From Betaproteobacteria bacterium (GTDB lineage Bacteria > Pseudomonadota > Gammaproteobacteria > Burkholderiales > SG8-41): a stretch of 64,000 bases of DNA. This document shows positions 49,934 through 60,223 of the stretch, in pieces. Position 1 is the first letter of the stretch. Each line of letters begins with the position of its first letter. Made by a program: the position numbers and the translations under genes. The stretch covers positions 36,564 through 100,563 of the forward strand of contig OMIN01000121.1 in assembly GCA_900299145.1 (NCBI GenBank). Reading direction: 5' to 3'. Under the pieces are notes generated by a model that was not told where the DNA came from, searched no databases, and saw only the letters and a program-made list of their open reading frames with translations.

Positions 49934-51057
49934 TCAATCGCCGAATGCACCAGATTCGCCACGATATCCAGCCGGCGGCTATGCCAAGGGTCCGGCTGGC
50001 GGCTGTTGCTGATGTAGGCGAACGACACGCCGGAATCCGGATCGGCCCAGCAGTACGAGGTGCCGACGCCGCCGTGACCAAACGTGCGCGGTGAACCGAT
50101 GGCGCCGAGACCGCGAATTTTGTCACTCACGCCGCGCGTGTGCACCCCAAGGCCACGATGCATTGGCAGGCCCATGCCGTGATCGAACATGTCGCCCGTG
50201 TGGTTGCGCGTGACGAACTCGACCAGCCGCCGCGAGAAAATACGCGTGCCGTTCAATTTGCCGAAATTCGCCATCATTTGATAGAGCGCCGCCATGCCGC
50301 GCGCGGTGGCATAGCCGCCGCTGCTGGGCACACCCGCGCGGCGAAACGGCGCGGTGTTTTCGTCTTTTAACGCAACCTGTTTGCCTTCGACCGGTTCATA
50401 CATCGAAGCGGCGCGCGCATGCTCGGCGTCTGGCATGCCAACAAAAATATCGCCACCAAGACCCAGCGGTTCGATAATGCGCTGGCGCAAGAAATCGCGG
50501 TAATCCATGCCGCTTGCGATTTCAATCAGCGCTGCCGCCACCCACAGCGCCGAGCGGCCGTGATATTGCAGGCGCGAGCCGGGTGTCCATTCGAGCGTAA
50601 AGTTGCACACCTGCTTGCGCATTTCGGCGTGATCGGTCCACACCGCCGGGGTGACGTTTTGGCTGGGAAAGCCGCCGCGGTGGCTCAACACCTGCGCGAT
50701 GGTGATGTCGCCCTTGCCGTGCTGCGCGAACTCCGGCATGTGCTCGGCGACGCGGTCGTTAAACGTCAACAAGCCGTCTTCCACCAGCGCCCATATCCCC
50801 ATGGCGGTGATCACCTTGGTGTTGGAAAACAGCAGCCACAGCGTGTCGTCCCGCGCGGCCTTGTTGCCTTCGATGGTGGCGTTGCCGAAGGTTTCAAACA
50901 ATGCGAGTTGCCCGTGCCGCGCCAGTGCAATTTGCGCGCCGGGGTAACGGCCCTCGGCGATGTGCTTGCGAATCACGCCGCGCAGCTTTTCCAGCGCGGG
51001 CGCATGAAAACCCAGTTTAATGAGGTCTGACTGAGGCAAAGGGTAAGTGCTGCTCAT
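49930..51057 (-). CDS. serine hydrolase, beta-lactamase/esterase family (class C-like fold)
   Basis: LWLLFSNTKVITAMGIWALVEDGLLTFND (SxxK), YHGRSALWVAAALIE (YxG/S), FGHGGVGTSYCWADP. Confidence 0.95.
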   Translation of the reverse strand: MSSTYPLPQSDLIKLGFHAPALEKLRGVIRKHIAEGRYPGAQIALARHGQLALFETFGNATIEGNKAARDDTLWLLFSNTKVITAMGIWALVEDGLLTFNDRVAEHMPEFAQHGKGDITIAQVLSHRGGFPSQNVTPAVWTDHAEMRKQVCNFTLEWTPGSRLQYHGRSALWVAAALIEIASGMDYRDFLRQRIIEPLGLGGDIFVGMPDAEHARAASMYEPVEGKQVALKDENTAPFRRAGVPSSGGYATARGMAALYQMMANFGKLNGTRIFSRRLVEFVTRNHTGDMFDHGMGLPMHRGLGVHTRGVSDKIRGLGAIGSPRTFGHGGVGTSYCWADPDSGVSFAYISNSRQPDPWHSRRLDIVANLVHSAID

Positions 51058-51073
51058 GCACCGCTCCGGAAAT

Positions 51074-51104
51074 TGTAAGTATTTGTTTTAATTCAATATT
51101 TTAT
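51074..51104 (-). repeat. AIR copy 18
   Basis: tgtaagtatttgttttaattcaatattttat. Confidence 0.9.
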
Positions 51105-51712
51105 CACTGCCCTCGCATCGCCTTGGCCTTTTGCGCGGCGGGCCGATCCCAGCAGCGCTTTAGCCACGCCTGCACTTTCGGCCACTGGCCCAAGTCCATC
51201 GACAGCCCGCGGAACAGCGCACCGGCAACATTCAGATCGCCCACCGAAAATGCCGGCCCGGCGAGCCATTCGGATTTCGTCAGCGCGGCTTCCAGCACGT
51301 TGAACGAATCCACGCATTCATCCCACGCCGCTTTGGCGACACTGGCGTTGCGTTCAGCTTCGGGCAGATCTTTAGTGTGGCGCTGATAGTTGACGACTTG
51401 CCGGTCGAGACGATCGGTCTCCCACAGGCTCCATTGCATGGCGAGCGCTTCGTGCTTCGGGTCCGCAGGCATCAGCGCGCTTTTGTGCTTTTTGGCGAGG
51501 TAAAAATTGATCGCCATCGATTCCGACAGAATGAAGCCGTCGTCGTCGATGGTGGGCACGCGGCCGTTGCCGTTCAATGCGCGATATTCCGGCGTGCGCG
51601 TTTCAGGCGAACGCGGCAGCCAGTCTTTGTGATCGTAGGTGAGGCCCAGCTCTTGGGCCATCCACAGGGTGCGCAGGGCGCGCGATTTGGCGGAACCGTA
51701 AATGCGTAGCAT
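51104..51712 (-). CDS. glutathione S-transferase
   Basis: NGNGRVPTIDDDGFILSESMAINFYLA; GPAFSVGDLNVAGAL. Confidence 0.95.
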   Translation of the reverse strand: MLRIYGSAKSRALRTLWMAQELGLTYDHKDWLPRSPETRTPEYRALNGNGRVPTIDDDGFILSESMAINFYLAKKHKSALMPADPKHEALAMQWSLWETDRLDRQVVNYQRHTKDLPEAERNASVAKAAWDECVDSFNVLEAALTKSEWLAGPAFSVGDLNVAGALFRGLSMDLGQWPKVQAWLKRCWDRPAAQKAKAMRGQ

Positions 51713-51787
51713 GTCATCCTCCGGGTGGGTAAAACCCGGAGTCTACGCGAGGTCAGCCTGCCGTGGGAATGTCAGCCGCGCCCGAGA

Positions 51788-51817
51788 GGAACGGAAACGG
51801 GAACGGGAACAGGAACG
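51788..51817. repeat. short hexanucleotide tandem array (GGAACG)n
   Basis: ggaacg gaaacg ggaacg ggaaca ggaacg read directly. Confidence 0.7.
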
Positions 51818-51858
51818 AACCGCGGCGTTCGTACTGCGGATACTGCCAATAACGCCGG

Positions 51859-52131
51859 TCAGTCGTGATGCATTTCGCTTTTCGGCGCCGAGTGCGACTT
51901 CGGCTTGCGGCCGGGCGCGGCCTGCGGAATGTAGCCGGAAATGCGGCACAGCAAACCATCAATTTCCTTGCCATCCTGATAACGTATGGAGCGGCACACC
52001 ATGATGGCGCCTTTGGCTTTTAACTCGTTGACGCCGCTGCGCACATTGGCGAGCGAAAGCCCGGTGGCGGTGGCGATTTCGGTATCCAGACGTTCGCCGG
52101 TGTTCTTCAAATAATCCAGGATAGCTTGCAT
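51859..52131 (-). CDS. small winged-helix-like regulator candidate
   Basis: MQAILDYLKNTGERLDTEIATATGLSLANVRSGVNELKAKGAIMVCRSIRY. Confidence 0.6.
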   Translation of the reverse strand: MQAILDYLKNTGERLDTEIATATGLSLANVRSGVNELKAKGAIMVCRSIRYQDGKEIDGLLCRISGYIPQAAPGRKPKSHSAPKSEMHHD

Positions 52132-52295
52132 GTCGAATATTTTCAGGGGAGTCAATCGGATGTGCGCAGGTAGTCTGAGGTGACCTGATGCTGCCGCCTA
52201 CGCGGTGGGGGGTCGATGATACCTGAAATCGCTCCAATTGCCTAAAATTTCATCATTTGGATAACGTGGCCGTGCCAGCAGCAGAACTCGGAACG

Positions 52296-52329
52296 CAAAT
52301 AGATATTCAATAAAAACAGATACTTACGA
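52296..52329 (+). repeat. AIR copy 19
   Basis: caaatagatattcaataaaaacagatacttacga. Confidence 0.95.
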
Positions 52330-52463
52330 ACCAGGCACTTTTGGCCTTAAGATGGATTCTGAATCATTCGGCGCACCAAAAATCCCCAGTGTAGACCCGG
52401 TGAAACCCAGCGCACGACCACAATATGGCTGGGCTATTTTTCGCCGGCAGGTGCAACCCACAG

Positions 52464-53252
52464 TCAGCGCCCCGGCACCATACCCAGCGATCGATAAATG
52501 TCCGCGACTTCAGGCGACGCCAGAAAACTCAGCAGCGCCCGCGCGGCCTCTGCTACTTGGCTTTTCGTGTGCACGTAACCCACCAGCGCAGTCGGCGTGC
52601 AAATTTCACGCGGCAATGCGCCGACGATATCCACGCCGTCGTTGTGAATCTCGCTCAGGAAAGTGAGTCCGATGTCGGATTCACCGCGAGCAAGCACCGC
52701 AATGGCGTTGGCGCCACCCTGCACTTTTAACAGCCTCGGTTGCATTGCATCGGCAATGCCGAGCTTGCGCAGCGTTTCCTCAAAGCTCACCCCGGCAGCG
52801 GCCCCGCGCGCACCGTCGGGAAACGATACACGTTGTGCGGCCAGCAGCATTTTTTTCACCGCCTCCGGCGTTGATATATCAGGCTTTGCCGCGCCTTTGC
52901 GCACCGCCACTGCCACCGGCACCCCCGCCAGCGTCGTTTCGGTGGCCGGCATCACGTGGCCCGTGGCGATCACGGGCGCCAGCGGCGGTTGAACCACGGG
53001 CACATCAAACAATTCGCCGCTCATCACCTGTTTCTTGGTGCCGCCGCCAGAACCGAACGTGGCTTTCACCCGGTGGCCGGTCTTGCGTTCGAATTCCGGA
53101 ATGATTTTCTGAATGGCATCGCGAATGCCGCCGGGCGCAATCAGTGTGATTTCGGCGGCAAGCGCCACGTTCATGGGCAGCATTGTCAGAGTTGGCAAAA
53201 GGGATGCAATAATAGACCGCGCAAGATGCATGGCAGACCCCGATTGCGGCAC
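52464..53252 (-). CDS. solitary ModA-like molybdate/sulfate-type ABC substrate-binding protein
   Basis: AEITLIAPGGIRDAIQKIIPEFERKTGHRVKATFGSGG; FLASPEVADIYRSLGMVPG. Confidence 0.85.
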   Translation of the reverse strand: MPQSGSAMHLARSIIASLLPTLTMLPMNVALAAEITLIAPGGIRDAIQKIIPEFERKTGHRVKATFGSGGGTKKQVMSGELFDVPVVQPPLAPVIATGHVMPATETTLAGVPVAVAVRKGAAKPDISTPEAVKKMLLAAQRVSFPDGARGAAAGVSFEETLRKLGIADAMQPRLLKVQGGANAIAVLARGESDIGLTFLSEIHNDGVDIVGALPREICTPTALVGYVHTKSQVAEAARALLSFLASPEVADIYRSLGMVPGR

Positions 53253-53355
53253 GCGCCGCGTTGAGTGTCAGGAACCAGAATAAGCAAAACAACCGAAGCA
53301 ACCAGCACACCCCAAAAAAACCGCGCCGGTCAGCGGCGCAACGAGGAGCCGCCGT

Positions 53356-54357
53356 ATGATACCGCCGATACGCTTGAGGTTACGTGTGTTTTTTGCGCTG
53401 CTTGCCGGCGCTGTCACTGCCACGTCGGGACAAGCACAACCCTCAACCTGGCGCCCCGACAAGCCCGTCGAAATCATTCTGCCCACGGCGCCCGGCGGCG
53501 GCAATGACACCGTGGCGCGGCTGATGCAGAAAATGCTGCAGGATTCCAAAGCGGTCACCACGCCGATAAACGTGATGAACAAATCCGGCGGCAACCAAGC
53601 GGTGTCGGTGGCGTATCTCGCGCAGCATCGCGCCGACGCACATTATTTGCTGCTGGCGACCTCGACGATTATCACCAATCACCTGCAAGGTTTGTCGCCC
53701 CACAGCTACAAGGATTTTCCCGCGCTGGCGCTGGCGTTTGTCGATTACAGCGCGTTCATGGTGCCGGCCAATTCACCGTTCAAAACCTTTGGCGATCTGG
53801 TGGCGGGCCTGAAAAGCAATCCTGAATCGATAGCGTTCAGCGTCGTGTCACGCGGCGGCACCTCGCATGCGGTCATCGCCATCGCCGCTCGCGCGGCAGG
53901 CATCGACGCCAAGCGCCTCAAAATCGTGGTCTACAAAACCAGTGCCGAAGCCACCACTGCGATGATGGGCGGCCACATACAGGCGGCGGTGTCATCGGCC
54001 GCGGGCTCCACGCCGCCGGTGGTTGCCGGCCAGTTGCGCATGCTCGCCATCGCCGCGCCGCAACGCCGCCCCGGCGCACTGGCGGAAGTGCCGACGTTGA
54101 TCGAGTTAGGCTTAAAGGCGCCGACACTCGCCACCTGGCGCGCGATTTTCGGCGCACGCGATATCACGCCCGCACAAATTGCATTCTGGGAGGAAGCGCT
54201 CGCGCGCGGCTTTCAGGGCGAGGATTGGAAAGCATGGATGTCCAAAAACGATGTCTCCGCACCGCCGTTGCGCGGCGCGGAACTCAACAAGTATCTTGAG
54301 TCGCAATACAACAATACGCGCGGCGTGCTGGTGGAGCTGGGGTTGGCGAAGCAGTAG
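53356..54357 (+). CDS. Bug-family substrate-binding protein
   Basis: WRPDKPVEIILPTAPGGGNDTVARLMQKM; VYKTSAEATTAMMGGHI. Confidence 0.9.
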   Translation: MIPPIRLRLRVFFALLAGAVTATSGQAQPSTWRPDKPVEIILPTAPGGGNDTVARLMQKMLQDSKAVTTPINVMNKSGGNQAVSVAYLAQHRADAHYLLLATSTIITNHLQGLSPHSYKDFPALALAFVDYSAFMVPANSPFKTFGDLVAGLKSNPESIAFSVVSRGGTSHAVIAIAARAAGIDAKRLKIVVYKTSAEATTAMMGGHIQAAVSSAAGSTPPVVAGQLRMLAIAAPQRRPGALAEVPTLIELGLKAPTLATWRAIFGARDITPAQIAFWEEALARGFQGEDWKAWMSKNDVSAPPLRGAELNKYLESQYNNTRGVLVELGLAKQ

Positions 54358-54360
54358 GCC

Positions 54361-54396
54361 TTAAAACTTCAACAAAAACAAAGACTTATAAAAACT
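54361..54396 (+). repeat. AIR copy 20
   Basis: ttaaaacttcaacaaaaacaaagacttataaaaact. Confidence 0.85.
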
Positions 54397-54399
54397 TCG

Positions 54400-55296
54400 C
54401 TACGCCACCACCCGCAACTTCTCCTGCAAGAACGCCGGATCGAACACCTTGTCGGCCATCACCTGACAACGTTTCATCAAGCGGTATTCATTCGGCGCGT
54501 AATCCGCCAGCGCGCAATGCCAAGTGCCGAGGTGATCCCACAGCAGCACATCACCCACCGACCAGTGGTGCGTGTAAGCATACTTCGGCTGCATCACGTG
54601 AGCGTAAAGCATTTTCAGCGTGGCGTCGCTTTCCTCGGGCGACAGTTCGTTGATGCGCGCGGTAAAACCGGGGTTGACATAAATCACCTTGCGCCCGCTG
54701 ATCGGGTGCGTGAGAAACACCGGGTGCGACACCGGCGGCCGTGAGCGCTTTTGTGCCTCGGTTTGCGCCGGGCGAGTGCTGCCCTTGCTGCGCATGAGCT
54801 CCTGAAACTGATTGTGATCATGCAACGCCGTGGCGTTGGTAAGTCTCGTTTTGACGTCAGACGGCAAATCGTCATACGCCGCCTGCGTGTTGGTGAACGC
54901 CGTGCCGCCGAGCGGCTTGCCGTCGCGCATGGGCACCTTGTGCGCCACCAGCACGTTCACGAAACCCGGCACGCGGTTATACGTCATGTCGGTGTGCCAA
55001 TCCTGCCCGGCGTCGGGCGTGCCGATGTAATCGCCGTTTTCAACCACGTTGGAGAGAATCGACACTTCAGGCGCGTTCGCATCCGCCAGCCGAGAAATCA
55101 TTTGCAGCGACCCGAAGTTAATCGAAAAATCGCGCAGCGCAGGCGCCTCGATCAGCTGATTGGGAAAACACAGCACGCCGTATTGGCCCAGCGCGCGCAG
55201 CAGGCCGCCAAAATCCGCGGCGGATAGTGGCTGATTGAGATCGACGCCGGTGACCGTGGCGCCGAGTATCGCGTTGGCGGGTTTGATGGTTAACAT
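54400..55296 (-). CDS. TauD/TfdA-family Fe(II)/2-oxoglutarate dioxygenase
   Basis: WHTDMTYNRVPGFVNVL, GGTAFTNTQAAYDDLP, HHWSVGDVLLWDHLGTWHCALADY. Confidence 0.95.
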   Translation of the reverse strand: MLTIKPANAILGATVTGVDLNQPLSAADFGGLLRALGQYGVLCFPNQLIEAPALRDFSINFGSLQMISRLADANAPEVSILSNVVENGDYIGTPDAGQDWHTDMTYNRVPGFVNVLVAHKVPMRDGKPLGGTAFTNTQAAYDDLPSDVKTRLTNATALHDHNQFQELMRSKGSTRPAQTEAQKRSRPPVSHPVFLTHPISGRKVIYVNPGFTARINELSPEESDATLKMLYAHVMQPKYAYTHHWSVGDVLLWDHLGTWHCALADYAPNEYRLMKRCQVMADKVFDPAFLQEKLRVVA

Positions 55297-55406
55297 GATT
55301 TCATCCTCGCGCGCTGCCCGTTGAAAACATCGGATTACCTGATTGACGTAATATTATCAGACACCTGTTGTTATCCGCCTCGCACCGTTCCAGTGGAGTT
55401 CAAGCC

Positions 55407-56387
55407 ATGGCGTCATGCCCTCGCCTGCCCGTTTTCATCAGCTGGGCCACGCTGCCACTGGCAGCGGCCTTTTGCGCCGCCGCGCCCGCACAAACTTATC
55501 CTGCAAAGCCCGTGCGCATCCTTATCGGCTTCACACCGGGCGCGGGCGTGGATATCGCCGTGCGTCTTGTCACGCCCAAAATGAGCGAGCTGCTCGGCCA
55601 ATCCATCATTGTAGACAACCGGCCCGGCGCGGGCGGCAACATCGCCAGCGAACTGGTCGCGCGCGCGCCCGCCGACGGCTACACCCTGCTCGCCAACGGC
55701 GCGCCCGCCGCCATCAGCCAGACACTTTACGCGAAGCTCAACTACGACTTGATGAAAGACCTTGAAGCCGCCGCGTTGATCGCCACCGTGTGCCAGATTC
55801 TCGCGATTCACCCCTCGCTGCCGGCGAAAAGCATCAGGGAATTCGTCACCTTCGCTAGGTCTCGCCGCGAAGAACTGACCTATGCCACCACCGGCGCGGG
55901 GAGCACGCCGCATCTCACCACCGAAATGTTCCGCATGCAGACGGGACTCAAGCTGCTGCACGTGCCCTACAAAGGCACGCCACTGGCGCTAAACGATTTG
56001 ATCGCTGGCAATATCTCGTTCATGTTCGTGAATATTCTGACGGTGATGCAGCACGTCAGCAGCGGACGCCTGCGTGCACTCGGCATCACCAGCGCCAAAC
56101 GCAGCCCCATCGCCCCGCAAATCCCTACCGTCGCGGAAACCTACGCAGGCTTTGAATCCGGCACCTGGTTTGCCCTGTTCGCGCCCACCGGCACCCCAAA
56201 GGAAGCCGTCGCGCGCATCAACGACGCGGTCAACCGCGCCCTGCAAACATCGGACGTTCGGGAAAAGTTTGTCGCGCAAGGCGCAGAACTGCTTGGCGGC
56301 ACCCCAACGGATGCCGCCAATTATACGAAAGCAGAAGTGGTGAAATGGGCCAAGGTGGTGAAGGCTTCAGGGGCGCGGGTTGATTGA
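55407..56387 (+). CDS. Bug-family substrate-binding protein
   Basis: YPAKPVRILIGFTPGAGVDIAVRLVTPKMSE, PADGYTLLANGA, VPYKGTPLALNDLIAGNI. Confidence 0.95.
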   Translation: MASCPRLPVFISWATLPLAAAFCAAAPAQTYPAKPVRILIGFTPGAGVDIAVRLVTPKMSELLGQSIIVDNRPGAGGNIASELVARAPADGYTLLANGAPAAISQTLYAKLNYDLMKDLEAAALIATVCQILAIHPSLPAKSIREFVTFARSRREELTYATTGAGSTPHLTTEMFRMQTGLKLLHVPYKGTPLALNDLIAGNISFMFVNILTVMQHVSSGRLRALGITSAKRSPIAPQIPTVAETYAGFESGTWFALFAPTGTPKEAVARINDAVNRALQTSDVREKFVAQGAELLGGTPTDAANYTKAEVVKWAKVVKASGARVD

Positions 56388-56417
56388 GTCCCGCGCTCCC
56401 CACTTGCGTCCGCACCC

Positions 56418-57524
56418 CTACAAAACCACCTTCTGCCTCACCCCGGTCTCCGAAGCCTTCCGGATCGCATCCAACATCCGATGCCGCCGCACGGCGTGTT
56501 CGAAATCCGCCTCAACCGGCGCGCCGCCGCGTATCGCTTCGGCGAATTTAACCCACATCTGGCCGACGTCGTAGGCCGGGCCGCCGTTGCGAATGTCTTC
56601 GGGCACGCATTTGAAGCGCTCGGGCACGGGCAACTCCTGTAAAGCCTTGTCGCCTTTTTTGCCGCCCATGATTTTGCGTTTGAGTTCCATTCCGGCTTCG
56701 CCGCCGCCGATCATCATCAGCGTGCCTTCGGTGCCGTAAATCTCGAAGCGGTAGCCGCTGCCGTGATAGGGGTGCACGCCAAGGTTGGCGCTGACCACCG
56801 CGCCGTTGTCGAGCTTGCCGCTTAACATGATGTTGTCGGGGGAGGTCACGTCGACGTATTTTTTGGTGTCGGTTTCGAGCCACTGCGGCACTTGCGTGCT
56901 GACCACGGCGGACACTTCGGCGAGTTCGCCCGCCACCATGCACAGCGCATCCATCGAATGGCCAAAGGTGATGGTCAGCGTATTCGCGCCGAGGTTCACG
57001 TCTTTTTGCCATGTGCGATCCGAGGTGCGTGTCAGCACGCCGCTGCCCATGTGCGTCATGTTCACCGACAGCATTTTGCCAACGTAGCCCTGCTGGATCA
57101 GCTCGCGCATATACAAGTACGCAGGCGAGGCGCGCCGTTGCAGGCCGACCATGGTACGCACGTTTTTCTTTTTGGCCACCGCCGCCATTTCCTCGGCTTC
57201 CTTGGTGTTGGCTCCGAGCGGCCATTCGCAATAAACGTGTTTGCCCGCCTCAAGTGCCGCCATGGTGATTTTGTAATGCGCGGGCACACGCACCGCCACC
57301 AACGCGGCTTCGACTTGCGCATCCGCGCCCATGGTCTGCAAATCACTGTAAGCCTTTTTCACGCCATATTTTTCGGCGGCGGCCTGCGCCGTGTCTGCGT
57401 GGGCCGTGCACACCGCGTCGAGCTTCACCTCCGGCACTTTTTGCAGCACCGGGCCATGCGCATTCGGCCCCCAGCGCCCGCCCGCGCCGATGAATGCCAC
57501 TCTTAACGGATCAATATTCGCCAT
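56418..57524 (-). CDS. Gfo/Idh/MocA-family oxidoreductase
   Basis: RVAFIGAGGRWGPNAHG, AGKHVYCEWPLGANTKEAEEMAAVA; GGAGG RBS before MANIDPL. Confidence 0.9.
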   Translation of the reverse strand: MANIDPLRVAFIGAGGRWGPNAHGPVLQKVPEVKLDAVCTAHADTAQAAAEKYGVKKAYSDLQTMGADAQVEAALVAVRVPAHYKITMAALEAGKHVYCEWPLGANTKEAEEMAAVAKKKNVRTMVGLQRRASPAYLYMRELIQQGYVGKMLSVNMTHMGSGVLTRTSDRTWQKDVNLGANTLTITFGHSMDALCMVAGELAEVSAVVSTQVPQWLETDTKKYVDVTSPDNIMLSGKLDNGAVVSANLGVHPYHGSGYRFEIYGTEGTLMMIGGGEAGMELKRKIMGGKKGDKALQELPVPERFKCVPEDIRNGGPAYDVGQMWVKFAEAIRGGAPVEADFEHAVRRHRMLDAIRKASETGVRQKVVL

Positions 57525-57532
57525 GCCGCCTC

Positions 57533-57567
57533 CAAAAATAATCAATTAAAACAGAAGGTTACGATTT
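57533..57567 (+). repeat. AIR copy 21
   Basis: caaaaataatcaattaaaacagaaggttacgattt. Confidence 0.75.
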
Positions 57568-57923
57568 CACTTCATTTCGATGAATTCGAGCTGCACGCCG
57601 TCCGGCCCTTCAAAGAAGCACACGCGGCGGTTACCGGTGACGACCGTCTCTTCAAGAATCTTCGCGCCGCTGGCTTTCAACTTCGCAACCAGTTCGTCGA
57701 GTTTGTCGGTGTCCATCGCGATGTGCTCCATACCGTACAGCTGATCGCGCTTTTGCGTCGGATGCAGATCGGTGATGTTGAGCGACAGCCCGTCAAGATC
57801 AACGCGATAGCCGCCGGTGGGCGACTGGCTGGTAATCGTTGCGCCGAAGGTGTCGACGTAAAACTTGGCGGTCTTCTCGGGATTCTTGGTTTTGATATGC
57901 AGATGATTGAGTTTGATGGTCAT
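57567..57923 (-). CDS. VOC (glyoxalase-like) family protein
   Basis: MTIKLNHLHIKTKNPEKTAKFYVDTFGA; EHIAMDTDKLDELVAKLKASGAKI; FEGPDGVQLEFIE. Confidence 0.95.
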   Translation of the reverse strand: MTIKLNHLHIKTKNPEKTAKFYVDTFGATITSQSPTGGYRVDLDGLSLNITDLHPTQKRDQLYGMEHIAMDTDKLDELVAKLKASGAKILEETVVTGNRRVCFFEGPDGVQLEFIEMK

Positions 57924-58106
57924 GTCAGTCTCCTTGAAAAATTAAAACCACTTGACGAATTCAAAACGCCGGTTGCGGCCCGCGCGAAACATGTTGAAAT
58001 CGCTTACGTCCACCGTCAGTATGACACGGCTATCCCTTTCCCGCGCAAACCACCCCAAGGCCGCGCCGGCGAAAACCGGGTCAATTGCCGGCATTGATTC
58101 TTCGGG

Positions 58107-59111
58107 TCACTCAGGCTTGATACTGCCCACCTTGATGATCGACTGAAAGCGCAGATACTCCTCCTGCATGTGGCGCATAAAGCCTTCGGGCGAAGTATCC
58201 GGCGTGGATTCCGCGCCCTGATTCACGAAGCGCGCGCGCAGCGAGCCCTTGCGCAGCACGCGCGCGATGTCACTGTGCAATTGCTCAACCACGCGCCGTG
58301 GCGTGCCTCTGGGCGCAACTATCCCCGACCAACTGTCAAACTGGGCTTCGGGCAATCCGACTTCGGCGATCGCCGGCACGTTAGGCAACGTCGGGCTGCG
58401 CTGCGGCGTCATCACCGCCAGCGCGCGCAGCCTGCCCTCGCGCACCGGCCCAAGCGCCGCGGGCAATGTATAGATGGCGTAATGCACGCGGCCCAGCGCC
58501 ATTTCAACGAAAGAATCGGTTGCCACGCGAAACGGTATATGCACCGCGTCGATGCCGAGCGCGCGCGAAAACACTTCCGCCGCCAGATGCGACGCCGAGC
58601 CGATGCCCAGCGACGCATAGTTCAGTTCGCCCGGCCGCACACGTGCATAGGTGACGAATTCGCGTGCCGTCGACACCGGCAGCGTGCGTGTGACCGCCAG
58701 CACATTGGTGATCGAAGCGACATGCGCCACGCCGACGATGTCGCCCAGCGCCTTGTACGGCGGCGCTTCACGCATCAGCTCGGTAATCAAACGCGTGACG
58801 CCGATCATGCCCAGCGTGTAACCGTCAGCGGTGGCGCGCGATACCTTAGTGTTACCGATCAGCCCGCCCGCGCCGGGACGGTTTTCGATCAACACGCGCC
58901 GCTGGTAAAAATTTTCGAGTTCGTCAGCCAGCAGGCGCGCGAAAAAATCATCCGCCGCGCCCACGGACGAAGCGACAATGATGCGTATGGGCTTCACCGG
59001 GTAATCGGCCAAAGCATCCGGCGTATTGGCCATGCCACGCCCTGCCGCGAGCAACAGACACGCGGCCATCAGCGTGGCATAGCACAAACGTGCAATCGGA
59101 TTCTGGGGCAT
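58107..59111 (-). CDS. Bug-family substrate-binding protein (start chosen at MPQNPIARL)
   Basis: YPVKPIRIIVASSVGAADDFFARLLADELE, TADGYTLGMIGV. Confidence 0.9.
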   Translation of the reverse strand: MPQNPIARLCYATLMAACLLLAAGRGMANTPDALADYPVKPIRIIVASSVGAADDFFARLLADELENFYQRRVLIENRPGAGGLIGNTKVSRATADGYTLGMIGVTRLITELMREAPPYKALGDIVGVAHVASITNVLAVTRTLPVSTAREFVTYARVRPGELNYASLGIGSASHLAAEVFSRALGIDAVHIPFRVATDSFVEMALGRVHYAIYTLPAALGPVREGRLRALAVMTPQRSPTLPNVPAIAEVGLPEAQFDSWSGIVAPRGTPRRVVEQLHSDIARVLRKGSLRARFVNQGAESTPDTSPEGFMRHMQEEYLRFQSIIKVGSIKPE

Positions 59112-59208
59112 TTGGAAACGCGAATATTTAATGCGGCGGGCCAATGCATTTAGCACCAATTGCATGCCCACTGCAACAGCGCGGTTTGGCCCAAATCGTT
59201 CGATTGAT

Positions 59209-59238
59209 TTTTTTATTAATAAAAACAAATACTTACAA
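59209..59238 (+). repeat. AIR copy 22
   Basis: ttttttattaataaaaacaaatacttacaa. Confidence 0.9.
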
Positions 59239-59375
59239 CCCTTCTGTTTCATGGCTCGACGGCAGCACCTTGCAAGGTAACCGGTTCGCCCCGCCATACA
59301 CACACGTCGCGCACCGGTCTACACTGCCGTCAACGCAAAAGGCAACGCCAAGGCCATCACAACACGGAGACTCGC

Positions 59376-60194
59376 ATGGAAATCGCACCCGGCATCCACA
59401 ACATCGTCACCGATCTTGAGCACGCCACCGGTGTCACCAACACGTACCTCATCGTCGGCAGCGGTGGCGCGCTGTTCGTCGACGCGGGCTGGGATCGTCC
59501 GGGCGAAGCCCGGGCACGCATCGATTACTGGACGAAGCTCGGCAAACCTCCGGTGAAAGGCATCGCCATCACCCACCGTCACGCGCCGCACTGGCAGAAC
59601 GCGCCGGCCCTCCAGCAAGCGTGCGGCCATCCGCCGATCATCGCTTCATTCGCCGAGAAGCCGGAAATCGAAGCGCGCATGGCAAAAGCCAAAGTAGACA
59701 AACCCGTGCGCGACGGCGACACGCTAAGCCTTGGCAATCTGACAGTGGAGTTTCTCGACGCGCCCGGCCACACCTACGGCAGCCTTGCGATTTTCATTCG
59801 CGAAAAACGTGCGCTGTTCACCGGCGATAATGTAATGGGCACCGGCAGTTCAGTAGTCAATCCGGGCGAAGGCGAAATCGTGCTGTATCTGCAAACCATG
59901 GAAAAATTTCTGCGCTACGACCCGGCGGTGATTTATCCCGGGCAGGGGCCGGTGGTGGCCGACCCACGTGGCAAAATCCAGTCGCTCATCGAACATCGCC
60001 GCTCGCGCGAGCGGCAGATCGTCGCCCTGCTGCAAAAAGCGCCACAGTCTGTCGAGCAGCTGACCGCCGCGCTCTACAAAGACGTCAAACCCGGTGTGGC
60101 GCATCTTGCACGCAATCAGGTGAAAAGCCATTTAATCAAACTGGAACAGGAACACCGCGCCGCCGCTGCGGGAGAAGAATACCGGCTGCTCTGA
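59376..60194 (+). CDS. MBL-fold metallo-hydrolase (divergent)
   Basis: TNTYLIVGSGGALFVDAGWDRPGEARARI; ITHRHAPHW; DAPGHTYGSLAIFIREKRALFTGDNVMGTG. Confidence 0.9.
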   Translation: MEIAPGIHNIVTDLEHATGVTNTYLIVGSGGALFVDAGWDRPGEARARIDYWTKLGKPPVKGIAITHRHAPHWQNAPALQQACGHPPIIASFAEKPEIEARMAKAKVDKPVRDGDTLSLGNLTVEFLDAPGHTYGSLAIFIREKRALFTGDNVMGTGSSVVNPGEGEIVLYLQTMEKFLRYDPAVIYPGQGPVVADPRGKIQSLIEHRRSRERQIVALLQKAPQSVEQLTAALYKDVKPGVAHLARNQVKSHLIKLEQEHRAAAAGEEYRLL

Positions 60195-60223
60195 CACGTA
60201 AACGATCCGGTGAATCCTGCGCA

